Below, in pieces: positions 43,359-52,438 of a stretch of DNA of 64,000 bases. The notes below the pieces were generated by a model. The model saw only the letters and a program-made list of their open reading frames with translations, was not told the DNA's origin and ran no database searches. The position numbers and the translations under genes are program-made. Source of the DNA: Georgenia satyanarayanai (GTDB lineage Bacteria > Actinomycetota > Actinomycetes > Actinomycetales > Actinomycetaceae); NCBI RefSeq assembly GCF_023715365.1, contig NZ_JAMBNZ010000004.1, positions 248,001 to 312,000 on the forward strand, given 5' to 3'. The stretch's first letter is position 1. Every line of letters starts with the position of its first letter.

Positions 43359-44708
43359 TCAGCGCACCGACGTGCCGGTGTCCTGCCAGACGTTCGAGAC
43401 GTCCCAACGACTGGCGTCGCCGAGGTTGCCCACGGCGTCATAGCGAAAGTTGCGACCGAACTGGTTCCCGCTGTAGTGGGCGCTGTCGACGTCGCCGCTC
43501 CGGCCACCGTTGATGGTGAAGTTGCCGCCGTTGAAGAGGTTGTCCTCCACGACCAGGTTGCTGATGGGGTCGTCCCCGAGCAGCGACCCGATCTGGATCG
43601 CCGCGTTCATCGGGTCCCTCGTGTCAGGGCGGTACGCCTGGAAGTTGTTCCCTCGGATGGTGACATCGTCACCCCTGCGGATCTGCAGCGCGTCGTGGTG
43701 CCCGCCGGGCACCCGGTGGAGACTGTGGATGAAGGTGCGCTCGACGGTGACGTCGTCCGCCTCGATCCGGATGCCGTCCTCGGCGGAGTGGATGTTCGCC
43801 CCGCGGACCGTCCCGGCCCCCTTGAAGAGGATGCCGATGCCCGTGCTGTTGAGGTTGTCGACCTCGACGTCCTCGATCAGGGCGCCGGTGACGCCGCTCT
43901 CGACCATGATCGGGTACCCGTCGGTGGCGACCTCGACGATCGAGTCCCGGACGGTGACGTCGTCCGCAGCGATCGTGACGGTACCGCGGATGTGCTTGGC
44001 CTCCACAACCGTGCCCGGCTCGGTGATGGTCATGCCTTCGGACCGGGTGAGCTTGACCCCCTTGGGAACACCCGTCGTCTTGGCAGTCGGGAACTCCGCA
44101 CCAGGCGCAGGCTCGGGCTTCGAGTCCGGCTTCGGCGCAGGCTCCGGCTTGGGGGCCGGCTCCGGCTTCGGGGCAGGCTCGGGCTTGGGGGCAGGCTCGG
44201 GCTTGGGGCCCGGCGTCGGAGTGGGCTTCGGGCCCGGGTCCGGACGCTTGTCGGCGTTGAGGCTGAAGGCCTCACCGTCGACGGTGCTGTCGACGACAAC
44301 CGCGGGCTTGCCCTTCTGCGACATGAAGTCGTTGCGGCAGCCCTCGAGGGCCACGCGCTCGGCGTAGTAGTTGCCGAAGGTGATGCCGTTCGTCTTCCTC
44401 GGGTTCTCGCACTCAACGGTCGTGTCGATGATGCGCGTGTTCTTCACGTCGGCATCGATACGGATGCTGTGGTTGCCCCCGTAGGAGACCTTGGTGTTCT
44501 TGATGGTGACGTCGTCGGCGCGGACGTAGATCATGCCGTCGACGTGGAGACCGTCGACGACGGTACCGGGCTCGGTGATCGTCAGGCTCTCGGACGGCAC
44601 CAGGACGACGCCGTCGGGAACCCCGACGGTGGCTGCTGCCGGGCCGGGCACGAGACCGACGCCGCCCAGGGCGACGGCCAGACTCATGAGCGCGTGTGAA
44701 ACTCGCAT
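43359..44708 (-). CDS. Secreted right-handed beta-helix protein, duplicated
   Basis: A 449-residue exported protein. Signal peptide 1-26, then a beta-helix segment (GVPDGVVLVPSESLTITEPGT..., 29-160), a PKPEPA-type linker (near 160-205) and a second segment with similar opening (GVPKGVKLTRSEGMTITEPGT..., 212-449). Repeated DDVTI / NTxI rungs and NGxTF fit a pectate-lyase-like parallel beta-helix (carbohydrate-binding or cleaving). No catalytic residues can be assigned. Its place in the EPS locus suggests it acts on or modifies the polymer outside the cell. ATG/GTG MRVSHALMS start fits a signal peptide. Confidence 0.8.
   Translation of the reverse strand: MRVSHALMSLAVALGGVGLVPGPAAATVGVPDGVVLVPSESLTITEPGTVVDGLHVDGMIYVRADDVTIKNTKVSYGGNHSIRIDADVKNTRIIDTTVECENPRKTNGITFGNYYAERVALEGCRNDFMSQKGKPAVVVDSTVDGEAFSLNADKRPDPGPKPTPTPGPKPEPAPKPEPAPKPEPAPKPEPAPKPDSKPEPAPGAEFPTAKTTGVPKGVKLTRSEGMTITEPGTVVEAKHIRGTVTIAADDVTVRDSIVEVATDGYPIMVESGVTGALIEDVEVDNLNSTGIGILFKGAGTVRGANIHSAEDGIRIEADDVTVERTFIHSLHRVPGGHHDALQIRRGDDVTIRGNNFQAYRPDTRDPMNAAIQIGSLLGDDPISNLVVEDNLFNGGNFTINGGRSGDVDSAHYSGNQFGRNFRYDAVGNLGDASRWDVSNVWQDTGTSVR
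44138..44220 (-). repeat. PKPEPA repeat linker of the beta-helix gene
   Basis: Tandem 18-bp units (GGCTCCGGCTTNGGGGCN and variants on the plus strand) encode repeated E-P-A-P-K-P. A rigid Pro/Lys spacer between the two beta-helix halves. Confidence 0.75.
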
Positions 44709-44801
44709 GTAGTAGCTCTTTCTCGGTTGCGGAACAGCGGCGCGAGGGCGCCAACCATTGGGGAAAATCCGCCCGAGTCCTCCCCCATGGACCGCACTAC
44801 C

Positions 44802-44817
44802 GTAACCGAACCGTTAC
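44802..44817. promoter_or_regulatory. Small inverted repeat before the beta-helix gene
   Basis: GTAAC-CGAACC-GTTAC lies 94-109 bp before the beta-helix start in a locally AT-richer stretch. A possible regulator site or part of the promoter; weak on its own. Confidence 0.25.
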
Positions 44818-44894
44818 CAGAACGGTGTGGACATGGCGATGCTGGTGCCCTGGACGGGCCATACGACCTGGTCAGTGCGGTGCCGTGGACCTCC

Positions 44895-45908
44895 TCACAC
44901 CGCGTCCAGGAGAAAGGTCTGCGGCGCCACGGCCACCCGCACACGCCGCACCATCGCGGCCCGCAGGTCCTGTGCCGTCAGCACGGCGGGGAGTCGGCGC
45001 ACGGCCAGGCCACGGCGGTCCAGCTCGTGCGCGATGAGCTCCTGGTGGTCGTCGACGTGCTCACCGTGCTGCTGCCGTCGGGGCAGCACCACGGGACAGC
45101 GACCGGCGTCGAGAGCGGTGAGGCACGAGCCGATGCCGGCATGGGCGACGACGAGGTCCGCCTCCGCGATCGCGGCGTGCAGCTCCGTGGCCGGCACGTC
45201 GGCCCGGCCCTCGACGGGGAGCCCGGAGGCGTCGGTGACCCCCACCTGCCACAGCACCTCGGCGTCCGGTGCCAGGACCTCGGGAAGCACCCGGCAGACG
45301 GCTTCGAGGGCGCGGCGGAAGCCGTAGGTCTTCATGGTCCCGAGCGTGACGACCACGCGGCCGGCCGCCATGATCGGACGCTCCTCGGCGACGTCGTAGC
45401 CGTCGAAGAGCGAGCCCCGGTACTGCCAGCGCTCGTCCGCCCACCGTGGGTACTGGCTGTAAGTCTGGGTGCCGGGCACCCGCGAGACGATCCGCCCGGT
45501 GAGGCTCGGCCCCTCCGCCCGGGCGGCGCTCTCGATGTAGTGGGTCCGGATCCCCAGGGCGCGGGCGACGGAGAGGAAGGGGAGCGCGATGCCCGAACCG
45601 GTGCTCACCACCCGGTCGAAGCGTCCGGCGCGCAGGATGCGCCGGGCCTCCGGCATCATTCGCACGACCTGTCCGTAGCCGCGCGGCGGGATGTAGGGGA
45701 CGTGGTGGACCACCTCGCCGGCCAGGAGCGAGCGTGACTGTGCCTCGTCGAAGGTCACCCACTCGACGTCGCTCAGCACCGGCCGCAGCCTGCTGCGCAG
45801 GCGCCACAGCTGCTCGAGGTGACCACCGGTGGACGCGACGAGCAGCGTCCTGCCCGGCGACCCGTGGCCGGCTCGCTCGGGACCACGCGCTGGACTGGTG
45901 AACGTCAC
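44895..45908 (-). CDS. Alg14/Alg13-like fused glycosyltransferase (GT28 type)
   Basis: A 337-residue GT-B enzyme. The N-terminal half has the Alg14-type loop VASTGGHLEQLWRL, STGSGIALPFLSVARALG and YIESAARAEGPS; the C-terminal half has the Alg13/MurG-type TLGTMKTYGF and VVAHAGIGSCLTALDAGRCPVVLPR for UDP-sugar binding. In many bacteria the halves are separate genes (as in EpsE/EpsF-type pairs); here they are fused. GTG at 45908 is preferred since GGGAGG lies 5 nt upstream. Probably the second sugar transfer of the EPS unit. Confidence 0.86.
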   Translation of the reverse strand: MTFTSPARGPERAGHGSPGRTLLVASTGGHLEQLWRLRSRLRPVLSDVEWVTFDEAQSRSLLAGEVVHHVPYIPPRGYGQVVRMMPEARRILRAGRFDRVVSTGSGIALPFLSVARALGIRTHYIESAARAEGPSLTGRIVSRVPGTQTYSQYPRWADERWQYRGSLFDGYDVAEERPIMAAGRVVVTLGTMKTYGFRRALEAVCRVLPEVLAPDAEVLWQVGVTDASGLPVEGRADVPATELHAAIAEADLVVAHAGIGSCLTALDAGRCPVVLPRRQQHGEHVDDHQELIAHELDRRGLAVRRLPAVLTAQDLRAAMVRRVRVAVAPQTFLLDAV

Positions 45909-46037
45909 GACGACCTCCCTGGTGGGTGCTCCCGTCAACCCCACCACTCGCGACGGCGCCACGGCCGGCGACGTCGGGGTGATGCGGACCCGAACCCCGC
46001 GTCGGTGCGGGATGAGCGGCAGGGTGACCCGCCGGCG

Positions 46038-48554
46038 TCAGTCCTCGTCGAGCAGGGACAGCTCCCGGGCGCGCTCGAGCGCGTGCGTCCTGTCCGAGAC
46101 CCCGAGCTTGCGGTAGATCCGGCGGACGTGGGTCTTGACGGTCGACTCCGACAGGTACAGGCGCCGTCCGATGTGGGCGAGCGGGACGTCGCTGTCCAGC
46201 TCGCGCAGCACCCGCAGCTCGGCGACGCTGAGCTGGCCGGCGCGCAACGGCTCGGGGAACACGGTGTCGGTGTGGGCCAGGCGCGGCTCGTCGAGGAACT
46301 GGCGCGTCCAGGAGCCGTCGGGCGCGATCGCCTCAAGGTCGACCCGCGGCACGGTGAGGAAGGGCAGCAGCACCTCGGTGTCGGACGCCAGCCCGACGGC
46401 CGTGGCGAGGGAGTCGACTGCCGCCTCCCGCTGTCCGGTGCGCCAGGCCGCGCACGCGTGGAGGAGCAACAGCTCCAGCCCCACGCGGGGGCGTGTGCCC
46501 GCGAAGGCGGCGGCGTTCTCGGTCAGACGCATGGTCTCGGCGTAGGCACCGACGTAGAAGGCGTGCCGCGCCCGGCTCGCGTGCATCCACGCACCGCCGT
46601 CGTGGACGCCGGCGAGGAGGGCACCGGCGCGGTCGAGCCGTCCCTCGGCGAGCGCGAGGTCCACCCGGAGGGCCATCACTGAGACCCGGACGATCTCCGC
46701 CTGGTCCTGACCGTGGTCGGTGACGTAGCGCTGGAGGACGACGCGGGCGCGCTCGAGGCGCCCGTGCAGGATGTCGCCGAACGCCGCCGCGACCCGCGTG
46801 AGCTCGAGGAGGGGGGCCAGCCCGTGCTCCCCCGCGAGCTCCGGCACGGTCGGCCACGTGCTGCCGGCCAGGCGCACCCCCGCCAGCACAGTGAGGGACA
46901 GCGGCCGGGCCACGGCCTCCAGCCTCGTGGGGGTGGCGGCGAACCCGTCGGCGTAGGTGCGCCAGGCGTCGGCGCTGCGGGTGTGGCCGAGCAGTGCCAT
47001 CGCGAGCGCCGTGCCGTGCGCGGCCTCCCGCGCCGCCGCGCAGTCACCCAGCCGGACCGCCTCGTGGCAGGCAAGTGCGAAGCCGTAGGCGGCCCTGACG
47101 CCGTCGTTGGCGTGGAGCGTCGACAGCGCCCACTGGGTGAGCAGCTCCGGGATGGCCCGCTCGATGTCGGCGTCGTGCTGCGGGTGCCCGCCGTCGGCCA
47201 ACGAGCTGTCGAGCCGTCCCAGGAGGATCTCCGCGGCCCCGAAGCTGGGCGTCCCGTCGAAACGCAGGGCCAGCCGCTGCGTGGTGGTGAGCGAGCGCAC
47301 CGGCAGCGGGCTGCCCGGCGTGAGCAGGCCGCCGCGGAGCGCCGCCTCCGCCTGGCGGGCCGTGTCCCGGTCGAGCACGTAGTCGCGGGCGACGACGAGC
47401 CGGGTGCTGGAAGCCACGAGCTCACGGGGCATCGCACGGACGGCGGCCTGGACGGCGTCGGGGTGCCGGACGAGCATCTCGGCCCAGTGCTCCTCGAGGA
47501 TCCCGAGGACCAGCGGCCACGCCTCGGCGCGCAGGGCGTAGGTGAGGGCCTCCGCCGCGAGCCGCTGCTCGCGCCGGCGCCTGCCGAGGCGGCGGTTGAG
47601 CTCTCGGAAGCGCTCTGGGCTGTCGGCCCGCAGGTTCTCCAGCAGGGCTTGGCGCAGTCCGTGGGGGTAGGAGGAGGTGCCGTCGTCGTGGGAGTCCGTG
47701 TAGGCGCTGTGGATGACGACGTCGGCGAGCGGCAGCTGCGCGGGGTCGTCGACGAGGACGTCGAGGTCGCCGGGGCGCATCGGGTAGGGCACGGCCAGCG
47801 CCGTGAGCACGTCCCGCCACTCGACCCGCTCCTGGTCGGCGATGATGAGCGCGGTGTAGCGGGCGATGGCGGCGGCGTCCGTGACGAGCCCGCCGTCGCT
47901 CGTCCGTCGCGTCTCGAGGAGCGCCGCCCGGACGAGGGCGGGCCAGCCCGCGTACTCGCGGATGATCCGGCCGGTCTCCTCCGCGGACAGGGACAGGCCC
48001 AGCCGCGCGGCGAGGAGCGCAGTCTCCGCGGGCCCGAGGCTCAGCTCCGGGACGCCGAGGACGGTGGCGTCCACCGTGGCGGGGCCGATGCTCATGATCG
48101 GCCTCTCAAGACGCGTCGTGACGACGAGGTGGAGGAGCTCGTGCACCTGGGCCAGCTCGACGAGCTCGGGGTCGACGCCCACGTCCGTCACCTGATGCAG
48201 CCCGTCGATGACGAGAACGAGCCGGCGGGTAAGCCGCCGCAGCGCCTCGTCGACGGCGTCGAGGCCCGGCTCGGATGCGGGGGACGCGACGTCGGCACCG
48301 ACGAGCGCGTCGTGGACGGCGGCCCACAGGTCGTCCCCGCCCATGCCGTCCACCACGGTGAGCCAGGCGACGGACCTGTCATCGAGCTCGCCGCTCCGTA
48401 ACCAGTACGCGACCGTGCTCGTCTTCCCGTAGCCGCGCGGCGCGCGCAGCACGACGAGCGCGGGCAGGTGGCGCATGACCGCCTCGGCGGCGGGAGGGGG
48501 GCAGAAGACGCTCGGGACACGGGGCAGCCGCGTCCGGTGAGCGCGCGCCCGCAC
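46038..48554 (-). CDS. LuxR/MalT-type ATPase regulator (second of a pair)
   Basis: An 838-residue signal-transduction ATPase with the P-loop APRGYGKTS (38-46), LVLVIDG Walker B-like segment, a long helical (TPR-like) middle region and a C-terminal LuxR helix-turn-helix: LSVAELRVLREL ... LYLSESTVKTHVRRIYRKLGVSDR. It likely activates transcription on binding an inducer. GTG at 48554 lies 2 nt after the stop of the first regulator gene, so they are co-transcribed. Upstream in-frame sequence is the shadow of that gene. Confidence 0.87.
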   Translation of the reverse strand: MRARAHRTRLPRVPSVFCPPPAAEAVMRHLPALVVLRAPRGYGKTSTVAYWLRSGELDDRSVAWLTVVDGMGGDDLWAAVHDALVGADVASPASEPGLDAVDEALRRLTRRLVLVIDGLHQVTDVGVDPELVELAQVHELLHLVVTTRLERPIMSIGPATVDATVLGVPELSLGPAETALLAARLGLSLSAEETGRIIREYAGWPALVRAALLETRRTSDGGLVTDAAAIARYTALIIADQERVEWRDVLTALAVPYPMRPGDLDVLVDDPAQLPLADVVIHSAYTDSHDDGTSSYPHGLRQALLENLRADSPERFRELNRRLGRRRREQRLAAEALTYALRAEAWPLVLGILEEHWAEMLVRHPDAVQAAVRAMPRELVASSTRLVVARDYVLDRDTARQAEAALRGGLLTPGSPLPVRSLTTTQRLALRFDGTPSFGAAEILLGRLDSSLADGGHPQHDADIERAIPELLTQWALSTLHANDGVRAAYGFALACHEAVRLGDCAAAREAAHGTALAMALLGHTRSADAWRTYADGFAATPTRLEAVARPLSLTVLAGVRLAGSTWPTVPELAGEHGLAPLLELTRVAAAFGDILHGRLERARVVLQRYVTDHGQDQAEIVRVSVMALRVDLALAEGRLDRAGALLAGVHDGGAWMHASRARHAFYVGAYAETMRLTENAAAFAGTRPRVGLELLLLHACAAWRTGQREAAVDSLATAVGLASDTEVLLPFLTVPRVDLEAIAPDGSWTRQFLDEPRLAHTDTVFPEPLRAGQLSVAELRVLRELDSDVPLAHIGRRLYLSESTVKTHVRRIYRKLGVSDRTHALERARELSLLDED

Positions 48555-48556
48555 GG

Positions 48557-51031
48557 CTACCGCCGCTCCCGGCCGAGGCCGCGGCTGAGCACCAGCGCCT
48601 CGTCCCGGCTGGAGGCGCCGAGCTTGCGGTAGACGTGGCGCAGGTGGGTCTTGGCGGTGTTGACCGACATGCCCAGCGCCGCCGCCACGCCCGCGGGACC
48701 GGCGCTGTCCTGGAGCGCGGCGAGCACCTGCAGCTCCCGCGCACTGAGCTCGCTCGGCACCGCGGGCGCGGAGGGGACGGCCTGCGGCCGCTGCGCCTCG
48801 GTGGTGGAGGGCAGGGGCCGCAGGGCGAGCAGCTCCGGGTCGTTGCCCGCGAGCGCGCCGAAGATCTCGGGGCTGATGAGGGCGAAGGGACGGCGCTGCC
48901 CCGTCTCGTAGGCGATCCGCACGCCCCGGGCGAAGCGGCGGCGCGCGGCGGTTCCCTGGCCGAGCCGGAAGAGTGCCGCGGCGATGATGAGCTCGTTGAT
49001 GAGGCGGCTGCGGGCCGTCATCCGCCGGTCCCCGAGGTCGCGGGCAGCAATGTCGATGGCCTCCTGCTCGCGCCCCTGGGCGTGGAGCAGGTAGGCGCGG
49101 GTGGAGCTGGAGACGAAGCCGTCGACGAGCCGGTCGAGCACTTGTTCGGCGACGTCGACCATCCCACCGGCCACGAGCAGCTCGACCAGCTGGGTGCCGA
49201 TCGTCGACTCCGCGATGCCGCCGGGCTCGAGGTGCCGCAGCGCGGCGCGCAGCTGCCCGACCACCCGCGCCTGGTCCTCGGGGGTCCCGTACACCGAGGA
49301 GTACAGGCCACGGGCGTGGATCGCCAGGGCCCACAGCTCGTCCCGGCGTCCCGGTTCCACGATGTCCGCCACGGCCTCGTGCACCTCGGGCCGCATCCCG
49401 TCGACGGTGGCGATCGCGCGCATGATCCGCCCGCCCACCCGCACGAGCCGGCTCACCTCGTCGCCCTCGCCGCCGGCGATCACGTCGGCAAGCTCCTCGT
49501 CCTCCAGGAGGCGCAGCGCGAGGTCGGTCTCCCCGTGGAAGGTCTTGGCGGTGAGCATGCCGCCGATGCCCACCAGCCGGGCGGTGCGGTCGTCGTGGCG
49601 CAGGCCGTGGTCCCGGACCCGCTCGAAGGCGTAGGCGGCCGCCTCGTGCTCGCCCGCGAACACGGCGGCGAGACCGGACTGGATGAGGATGTGGATCTCG
49701 TCGGTGGTCTCCTGCTTCTCCGCCCACCGTTGCTTGACCGCGGCGACGACGAAGTGGGGGCGGACAGGTGTCCACTCGCTCGCCTCGTCCGCGGACGCCG
49801 GCGCCATCCGGGGCAGGTGGCGGCGCACCACCTGCAACCGGGGGTCGCCGTCGGCGATCTCCCGCGGGAAGCTGCCGGCGATCTCGATGAGCGTGTGGGG
49901 GTGCTGGGTGAGGAGCGCGGACCACTCCTCTTCGATGATGCGCAGCGCCGTGTCCCACTCCTGGGCCAGGACGGCGTGGCGGAGGACCCCGACGGGACCC
50001 TCCTCCTGCGCCGCGAGGGCCATGAGGGCGATGTGCACCTCCCGTTCGAGGTGCGGGTGGCGCTCAAGGGACACCCGGCGGAGGGCGTCGCGGATGGCCG
50101 GCGGGTAGGAGTAGCGCAGGCCCTCGACCGTCTCGCGCTCACGCAGCAGCCCACCGACGCGCAGGTTGCGCAGCTCTCGCAGGGCGGTGCCGTCCGGGAC
50201 GATCGCGCGCGCCGCCGCCGCCGAGAACTCCTCGGGCACGGCGGTGCGCATGAGGAACTCACGCAGCGCCGTCGACCGCACGTCCGCCAGGAGCGTCTCG
50301 ATGAAGCCGTCCACCGTGCCGGTGTCGACGGCGGCCTCGCGTCCACCGACCCCCGCGGTCGCGATGCAGGTGCGGACGGCGGCGGGCCAGCCGCCGAGCT
50401 CCATCGCGAGATCGGCGGCCCCGTCCACCGTCATCGAGACGCCGTGCCGCTCGGCGAGGGCGAGGACGTCCTCGGCCCGCATGGCCAGGTCCGCCGGACG
50501 CACGACGGTGAGGTCGACTGACAGGGCGCCCGTGGTCTCCAGCGCCCGCAGGGAGCGGGTGCAGACGACGAGCTCGAGCGCGGCGCTGGAGCGCACGAGC
50601 TCGAGCAGCTCGTCGTCGATCTCGCTGCGACCGTCCAGGTGACCGGCCTCGTGGTAGTTGTCGACGACGAGCCGCAGCGGCTCCTCACGCCGCAGCAGCG
50701 ACCCGAGCACCGCGGCGCGGTCCGGGTCGTCCTGCGCCTCTGGAGAGCCGTAGCCGTCGAGGTCGGCGGCGGTCAGTGCCGTGCGCAGCGTGGCCCAGAA
50801 CCCCGGGGCCAGGCGCGAGCCCTCGTCGAGGGGGACGTAGACGGTGGGGACGCCGTCGTCCTCGCCCGTCAGCCACTCGACGAGCGCGGTCGTCTTCCCG
50901 AAGCCGCGCGGGCCACGCAGGACGGTCAGCGGCGCGCGGGAACCCAACGCGTCCAGGACTCGCGGCGCCACGTAGGCGGCGCGACTGGCGCGAGGGAAGG
51001 GTCCGTGAACCCGCCGCCCCAGGCGATTCAT
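48557..51031 (-). CDS. LuxR/MalT-type ATPase regulator (first of a pair)
   Basis: An 824-residue paralogue with P-loop GPRGFGKTT (40-48), a helical middle region, and the C-terminal LuxR domain LSARELQVLAALQ ... GMSVNTAKTHLRHVYRKLGASSRDEA. The ATG at 51031 is only 8 nt from the map stop, so it may be transcribed from the secY-adk-map operon. It borders the inserted block and could control the EPS and surface genes; no target is proven. Confidence 0.88.
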   Translation of the reverse strand: MNRLGRRVHGPFPRASRAAYVAPRVLDALGSRAPLTVLRGPRGFGKTTALVEWLTGEDDGVPTVYVPLDEGSRLAPGFWATLRTALTAADLDGYGSPEAQDDPDRAAVLGSLLRREEPLRLVVDNYHEAGHLDGRSEIDDELLELVRSSAALELVVCTRSLRALETTGALSVDLTVVRPADLAMRAEDVLALAERHGVSMTVDGAADLAMELGGWPAAVRTCIATAGVGGREAAVDTGTVDGFIETLLADVRSTALREFLMRTAVPEEFSAAAARAIVPDGTALRELRNLRVGGLLRERETVEGLRYSYPPAIRDALRRVSLERHPHLEREVHIALMALAAQEEGPVGVLRHAVLAQEWDTALRIIEEEWSALLTQHPHTLIEIAGSFPREIADGDPRLQVVRRHLPRMAPASADEASEWTPVRPHFVVAAVKQRWAEKQETTDEIHILIQSGLAAVFAGEHEAAAYAFERVRDHGLRHDDRTARLVGIGGMLTAKTFHGETDLALRLLEDEELADVIAGGEGDEVSRLVRVGGRIMRAIATVDGMRPEVHEAVADIVEPGRRDELWALAIHARGLYSSVYGTPEDQARVVGQLRAALRHLEPGGIAESTIGTQLVELLVAGGMVDVAEQVLDRLVDGFVSSSTRAYLLHAQGREQEAIDIAARDLGDRRMTARSRLINELIIAAALFRLGQGTAARRRFARGVRIAYETGQRRPFALISPEIFGALAGNDPELLALRPLPSTTEAQRPQAVPSAPAVPSELSARELQVLAALQDSAGPAGVAAALGMSVNTAKTHLRHVYRKLGASSRDEALVLSRGLGRERR

Positions 51032-51038
51032 GCCCTTA

Positions 51039-51866
51039 TCATGACAGAGGGGCGATCCGCACGTTCCGTGTTTGGAGCTCGGCCGCTCCGCCGTCCTCGG
51101 CGGTGAGCACCCACAGGCCGTCGTCGGTGAGCGCCACGGAGTGCTCCCAGTGGGCGGCCCGGGCGCCGTCCGCCGTCACCACGGTCCAGTCGTCGGCCAG
51201 GACACGGGTCTCGATGGTGCCGCGGGTGAGCATCGGCTCGATCGCCAGGCACATCCCCGGGCGCAGCTTCGGCCCGCGCCTGGACGCCCGGTAGTTGAGG
51301 ACGTCGGGCGGCTGGTGCATGGCGCTGCCGATGCCGTGGCCCACGTAGTCCTCGATGATGCCGAGGGGCTCGTGACCGGCGGCCACGTGCGCGGCGACGG
51401 CGTCCTCGACGGCCTCCCCGACGACGTCGAGCCGGCCGCCGCCCGCCAGGGCCGCGATGGCGTCCCACATGGCAGTGCGCGTCGCCTCGCTGAGCGCGTG
51501 GTCGCGCGGGTCACCCTCGCCGAGGACGACGGTGAAGGCGGCATCGCCGTGCCAGCCGTCGACGACGGCCCCGCAGTCGAAGGAGACGACGTCGTTGTCG
51601 GCGAGGACGCGCTCCCCCGGGATGCCGTGGACGACCTCGTCGTTGACGGAGATGCACACGTGCGCCGGGTAGCCGTGGTAGCCGAGGAAGTTCGACCGCG
51701 CCCCGGCGCGGTCGAGGACTTGCCGGGCGACGTCGTCGAGCTCGGCGGTGGTCCGCCCGGGCGCGGCGGCCTCCCGCAGCGCCGTGTGGATCTCGGCGAC
51801 GACGAGGCCGGCGCGGCGCATGACCCGGACCTGGTCCGGGGTCTTGTACTCGATGCGCTCGCGCAT
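51039..51866 (-). CDS. map: Methionine aminopeptidase, type I
   Basis: Removes N-terminal Met from nascent proteins. The 275-residue product has FDCGAVVDGWHGDAA (metal ligands Asp97 and Asp108), GHGIGSAMHQPP with the His ligand, and the Glu ligands in AIEPML and HWEHSVA. The ATG shares one base with the adk stop (TGATG). Usually followed by infA; here followed by the LuxR-type pair. Confidence 0.97.
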   Translation of the reverse strand: MRERIEYKTPDQVRVMRRAGLVVAEIHTALREAAAPGRTTAELDDVARQVLDRAGARSNFLGYHGYPAHVCISVNDEVVHGIPGERVLADNDVVSFDCGAVVDGWHGDAAFTVVLGEGDPRDHALSEATRTAMWDAIAALAGGGRLDVVGEAVEDAVAAHVAAGHEPLGIIEDYVGHGIGSAMHQPPDVLNYRASRRGPKLRPGMCLAIEPMLTRGTIETRVLADDWTVVTADGARAAHWEHSVALTDDGLWVLTAEDGGAAELQTRNVRIAPLS

Positions 51867-52438
51867 CAGCCCGCGTTCAACGCCGTGAGCAGGCGCTCGG
51901 TGACCTCCTCGACGGCACCGATCCCGTCGACCCTCACGAGCAGCCCGCGCCCGGCGTAGTGGTCGGCCAGGGGCGCGGTCTGGTCGTGGTAGACCTCGAG
52001 GCGCCGACGGATGACCACATCGGTGTCGTCGGCACGGTTCTGCTCGGCCGCGCGGCCGAGCAGGCGCTGCACGACGACCTCGTCGTCCGCGGTGAGCTCG
52101 ACGACGGCGTCCAGGGACGTCCCGCTCGCCTCGAGCATCGCGTCGAGCTCGCGGACCTGGTCCAGGGTGCGCGGGTAGCCGTCGAGCAGGAAGCCGTCCG
52201 CGGCGTCCTGCTGGGCCAGGCGGTCCCGGACCATGTCGTTGGTGATCTCGTCGGGCACGTACTCCCCCGCGTCCATGTACCGCTGCGCACGCTGGCCAAG
52301 CTCGGTGCGCCCGGCGACGTTGCTGCGGAAGATGTCGCCGGTGGAGATCGCCGGGATGCCGAGTGTGGAGCTCAGGCGGGTGGCCTGGGTGCCCTTGCCC
52401 GCTCCGGGCGGGCCGAGGAGGACGAGGCGGCGGCTCAT
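51866..52438 (-). CDS. adk: Adenylate kinase
   Basis: Balances ATP + AMP with 2 ADP. The 190-residue protein is the short form without the LID insertion: LLGPPGAGKGTQ P-loop, STGDIFR, DGYPRT and RRLEVYH. ATG overlaps the secY stop by 4 nt and its own stop overlaps the map start by one base. Confidence 0.97.
   Translation of the reverse strand: MSRRLVLLGPPGAGKGTQATRLSSTLGIPAISTGDIFRSNVAGRTELGQRAQRYMDAGEYVPDEITNDMVRDRLAQQDAADGFLLDGYPRTLDQVRELDAMLEASGTSLDAVVELTADDEVVVQRLLGRAAEQNRADDTDVVIRRRLEVYHDQTAPLADHYAGRGLLVRVDGIGAVEEVTERLLTALNAG

Noticed and set aside
44138-44220. Another short tandem array (18-bp units) as a non-coding repeat
   Set aside because: It encodes the PKPEPA linker of the beta-helix protein in frame.
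48555-49958. An upstream extension of the second LuxR-type regulator to 1306 residues
   Set aside because: The extension lies in an alternative frame of the first regulator gene, is Arg/Pro/Ala rich and has no family similarity. The GTG at 48554 is 2 nt after the first gene stop.
18648-51031. A prophage or IS-mediated island
   Set aside because: No integrase, transposase, phage gene, tRNA or target duplication is visible at either border, so the mechanism of insertion is left open.
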